DNA from: Streptomyces sp. RPT161
GTDB lineage: Bacteria > Actinomycetota > Actinomycetes > Streptomycetales > Streptomycetaceae
Assembly (NCBI RefSeq): GCF_027533845.1
Contig: NZ_JAPZVN010000017.1
Span: 1 to 64,000, forward strand
Length of the DNA stretch: 64,000 nucleotides
Direction of reading: 5' to 3'
Position 1 is the stretch's first letter. Each line of letters starts with the position of its first letter. Below, piece after piece: positions 61,936 through 64,000 of the stretch. A program made the position numbers and the translations under genes. The notes under the pieces were generated by a model. That model worked only from the letters and a program-made list of their open reading frames with translations, did no database searches and was not told the DNA's origin.

Positions 61936-62862
61936 TTACGGCTGGGTTTCCCCGTCCGGCCGGCTCCCCGCGCTCCAGTGCCGCCGCAGCGCGTCCAGCA
62001 CCGCCCGTACGGCGGGGCGGTGGTCGGTACGGGCACGCCACACGGCGGACACCTGACGGGACGGTGTCGGTCGCATGGCCAGCACCCGAACCCCCGGCGG
62101 CAGCACGCCACGTCCCAGCCGCGGCAGCATGGCCACGCCCAACCCAGCGGCCAGCAGGGCGATTTGGGACTCGTACTCCTCGACCTGGTACGCGATGTCC
62201 GGCTGCATACCGTGCTGGCGGAAGGTGCGGGTCAGCCACTCGTGGCACATCGCCTCCGGCCCCTGGCTGATCCACCGCTCGTCCGCGAGGTCCTCGGGGG
62301 TCAGCACGTCGCGCCCAGCCAGCGGATGCGCGTCGGGCAGGGCGACGTCCGCCACGTCCTCGCCGACCGGCGACACGGACAGCGACGGCGGCAGCACCAG
62401 TGGGGTGTTGTGCCAGTCGTGCACCACCGCCACATCCGCCTCACCCCTCGTCACCTGCGCGATAGCGCGGTTCGGGTCTAACTCGACGAGTCGGCAGTCG
62501 AGTTCGGGGTGCGCCCGGGTCAGCTCACCCACCGCTGCCGCGACGAAACCGCGGCACGCGGTGGGGAACGCCGACAGCACCAGGCGCCCGGACGGTACAC
62601 CGCGCAGCGCCTCAACCCGCCCCTGGGCGCGCTCCAGAACTGCGGCGATCTCGTCGGCGGCCTCCACCAGCAGCCACGCGGCCGGGGTCAACTCCGCGCC
62701 GCTTCCCTTGCGGTCGAGCAGTTCGGTACGGACCTCGCGTTCCAGCTTGGCGATCTGCTGGGAGACCGCGGAGGGGGTGTAGCCAAGGGCGCTTGCGGCA
62801 CGGGCCATCGAGCCGTGCGCGGCTATGGCCTTGAGCACGCCAAGCCGACTGGGATCGAGCAT
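61936..62862 (-). CDS. LysR family transcriptional regulator
   Basis: 308 residues. A complete winged helix at residues 1-62 (LGVLKAIAAHGSMARAASALGYTPSAVSQQIAKLE) is followed by a LysR effector domain (GRLVLSAFPTACRGFVAAAV; LAAGLGVAMLPRLG). It is divergent from an EamA transporter gene, the usual arrangement for a LysR regulator and its target. It is not clearly part of the neighbouring biosynthetic locus. Confidence 0.92.
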   Translation of the reverse strand: MLDPSRLGVLKAIAAHGSMARAASALGYTPSAVSQQIAKLEREVRTELLDRKGSGAELTPAAWLLVEAADEIAAVLERAQGRVEALRGVPSGRLVLSAFPTACRGFVAAAVGELTRAHPELDCRLVELDPNRAIAQVTRGEADVAVVHDWHNTPLVLPPSLSVSPVGEDVADVALPDAHPLAGRDVLTPEDLADERWISQGPEAMCHEWLTRTFRQHGMQPDIAYQVEEYESQIALLAAGLGVAMLPRLGRGVLPPGVRVLAMRPTPSRQVSAVWRARTDHRPAVRAVLDALRRHWSAGSRPDGETQP

Positions 62863-62918
62863 GAAGCCATGCTAATCCCCGGCCTTAACGAATCCTCGCT
62901 GGCCGCTGCCAGCCGTCA

Positions 62919-62937
62919 CTTGCTTTCATGGTTCAAG
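62919..62937. promoter_or_regulatory. Possible LysR site
   Basis: CTTG (62919-62922) and CAAG (62934-62937) form a short inverted repeat 31 bases before the EamA start codon, within the divergent region. LysR sites usually have such dyads, but the evidence is weak. Confidence 0.25.
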
Positions 62938-62967
62938 CATGTGACGTGTGCTCAGGAAGGTCGGTGT

Positions 62968-63912
62968 ATGAAGCCCGCCCATGTTGCCCTCGCTGTTTTG
63001 GTGGCAGCCGTGTGGGGGGTGAACTTCGTCGTCATCGACGTGGGGTTGCGTGACTTTCCACCGCTGCTGTTCTCCGCCGTGCGTTTCACCCTGGCCGCGC
63101 TGCCCGCCGTCTTCTTCGTCGGACGGCCGAGGGTGGCCTGGCGCTGGGTGATCGCGGTCGGCGTCGCGTTGGGCATCATGAAGTTCGGCCTGCTCTTCAT
63201 CGGCATGGACTCCGGAATGCCCTCCGGCCTCGCCTCGTTGGTGCTCCAGGGCCAAGCGATCTTCACCGTCCTGTTCGCCGCGGTGCTGCTGCGGGAGCGC
63301 CCGCGCAGGGTCCAGGTGGCGGGCATGGTCCTGGCGACGGCCGGGATCGCGGTGGCCGGTACGGACTCCGGCGCGGCCGGACCGTTGGGCGCCTTCCTGC
63401 TGGTGGTCGCGGCGGCGGCCTGCTGGGGCGTCTCCAACATCGCGATGCGCAAGGCGAGTCCGCCGGACATGTTCCGCTTCATGGTGTGGGTCAGCGTCGT
63501 ACCCCCGATCCCGCTGGCACTGATCTCCATCCCCTTCGAAGGCTGGCACCGCGACGTGCAGGCCCTGCGCGACATCACCTGGGGCGGCGCGGGCGCCGCC
63601 CTCTACGTGGCCTGGGGCGCCACTCTCTTCGGCTTCGGCGTCTGGGGCTTCCTGCTGCGCACGTACGACTCCCCGACGGTGGCCCCCTTCTCCCTCCTGG
63701 TCCCGGTCTTCGGCCTCGCCGCGGCGTGGGTGTTCCAGGGCGAGGGAGTGACGCCGACGACGGCGTGTGCGGCGGCACTGGTCATCGCGGGGATCGCGCT
63801 GGGGATGGTACGGACCGGGGGCCGGCTTGCCCGGAGTCCAGCGGGTTCGGCTGAAGCCGGGTCCACGGCGGCCGTCAAAAGCGACGTCGCCCTGGTCCGT
63901 GAACAGAACTAG
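62968..63912 (+). CDS. EamA/DMT-family transporter
   Basis: 314 residues with ten predicted helices and two EamA repeats: HVALAVLVAAVWGVNFVVIDVGL at the start, and GAFLLVVAAAACWGVSNIAMRKA opening the second half. Family members export amino acids, metabolites or drugs. ATG 62968 is preceded by AGGAAGG. It is divergent from the LysR gene that probably controls it. Confidence 0.92.
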   Translation: MKPAHVALAVLVAAVWGVNFVVIDVGLRDFPPLLFSAVRFTLAALPAVFFVGRPRVAWRWVIAVGVALGIMKFGLLFIGMDSGMPSGLASLVLQGQAIFTVLFAAVLLRERPRRVQVAGMVLATAGIAVAGTDSGAAGPLGAFLLVVAAAACWGVSNIAMRKASPPDMFRFMVWVSVVPPIPLALISIPFEGWHRDVQALRDITWGGAGAALYVAWGATLFGFGVWGFLLRTYDSPTVAPFSLLVPVFGLAAAWVFQGEGVTPTTACAAALVIAGIALGMVRTGGRLARSPAGSAEAGSTAAVKSDVALVREQN

Positions 63913-63928
63913 CGAACTTCTCAGTTCG
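63913..63928 (+). terminator. Hairpin after the EamA gene
   Basis: CGAACT (63913-63918) and AGTTCG (63923-63928) around a TCTC loop, directly after the stop codon, followed by GGGTT. A short terminator is likely. Confidence 0.45.
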
Positions 63929-63969
63929 GGTTGAGGTCATGAGGGCGCTGCGATGAGCCCGGTCACGCC

Positions 63970-63989
63970 TTGATGCCTCTTGATGCCTC
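63970..63989. repeat. Tandem 10-bp repeat
   Basis: TTGATGCCTC occurs twice in tandem. The window ends 11 bases later, so more copies may lie beyond it. Confidence 0.5.
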
Positions 63990-64000
63990 ACACGGCCAGG

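Overview
The window reads as chromosomal DNA of a Streptomyces-type actinomycete. The evidence is very high G+C with strong third-position bias, several apparently leaderless regulator genes, MmyB-type and TetR regulators, GTG starts, GTGA/ATGA stop-start overlaps, and rare TTA leucine codons confined to specialised genes. No rRNA, tRNA, CRISPR array or complete insertion sequence was recognised.

Layout. (1) 0-5.5 kb: a TetR/cupin/hydrolase locus with a clear operator, a truncated LysR remnant, a DHA2-type exporter and an MmyB-like regulator. (2) 5.9-12.5 kb: a plus-strand run coding a methyltransferase, a D-2-hydroxyacid dehydrogenase, a GH3-family acyl-amide synthetase, an alpha/beta hydrolase, an enolase-superfamily enzyme and a fumarylacetoacetate-hydrolase-family enzyme. 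Two of these genes carry TTA codons, so the run looks like a bldA-dependent biosynthetic operon of unknown product. (3) 12.6-16.9 kb: a minus-strand amidohydrolase/MFS/SgcJ-like operon opposite a TetR gene, with four copies of a CGAACNNGTTCG operator. (4) 17.4-37 kb: a compact polyketide locus. One large type I PKS (loading module with KSQ, two extension modules, thioesterase) is divergent from a carboxymuconolactone-decarboxylase/nuclease-like fusion gene, followed by a complete fkbK-J-I-H-G-type operon for methoxymalonyl-ACP. Visible active-site losses in one DH and one KR, together with AT motifs, predict a methoxylated triketide that keeps one hydroxyl and one ketone. (5) 37.3-45.8 kb: an IS fragment, a GH16 lipoprotein, an isolated ctaD copy with a small membrane protein, cyclophilin, a TetX-like monooxygenase opposite a wrecked TetR gene, and a TetR/esterase pair with a palindromic operator. 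(6) 46.4-61.6 kb: a second, more unusual biosynthetic locus made of two operons. The plus-strand operon has a 70-residue peptide, a thymidylate-synthase-fold enzyme whose specificity residue is Asp (cytosine-type, as in CMP/dCMP hydroxymethylases), a B12-type radical SAM enzyme, a methyltransferase, a HAD phosphatase, a small P-loop kinase, a FemAB/GNAT-like acyltransferase and a PhyH-type oxygenase. The minus-strand operon has a PP-loop ATPase, an ATP-grasp ligase, a class II glutaminase, a 2OG oxygenase and a YbaK-type deacylase. An MFS exporter and a nitrilase lie between them. Together these suggest a modified cytosine-nucleoside or nucleoside-peptide product with no close match that I can name. 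(7) 61.9-64 kb: a LysR/EamA divergent pair.

The strongest candidates for something undescribed are region 6, the methoxymalonyl triketide PKS in region 4, and the GH3 operon in region 2. All products are inferences from enzyme families; I could run no database search.
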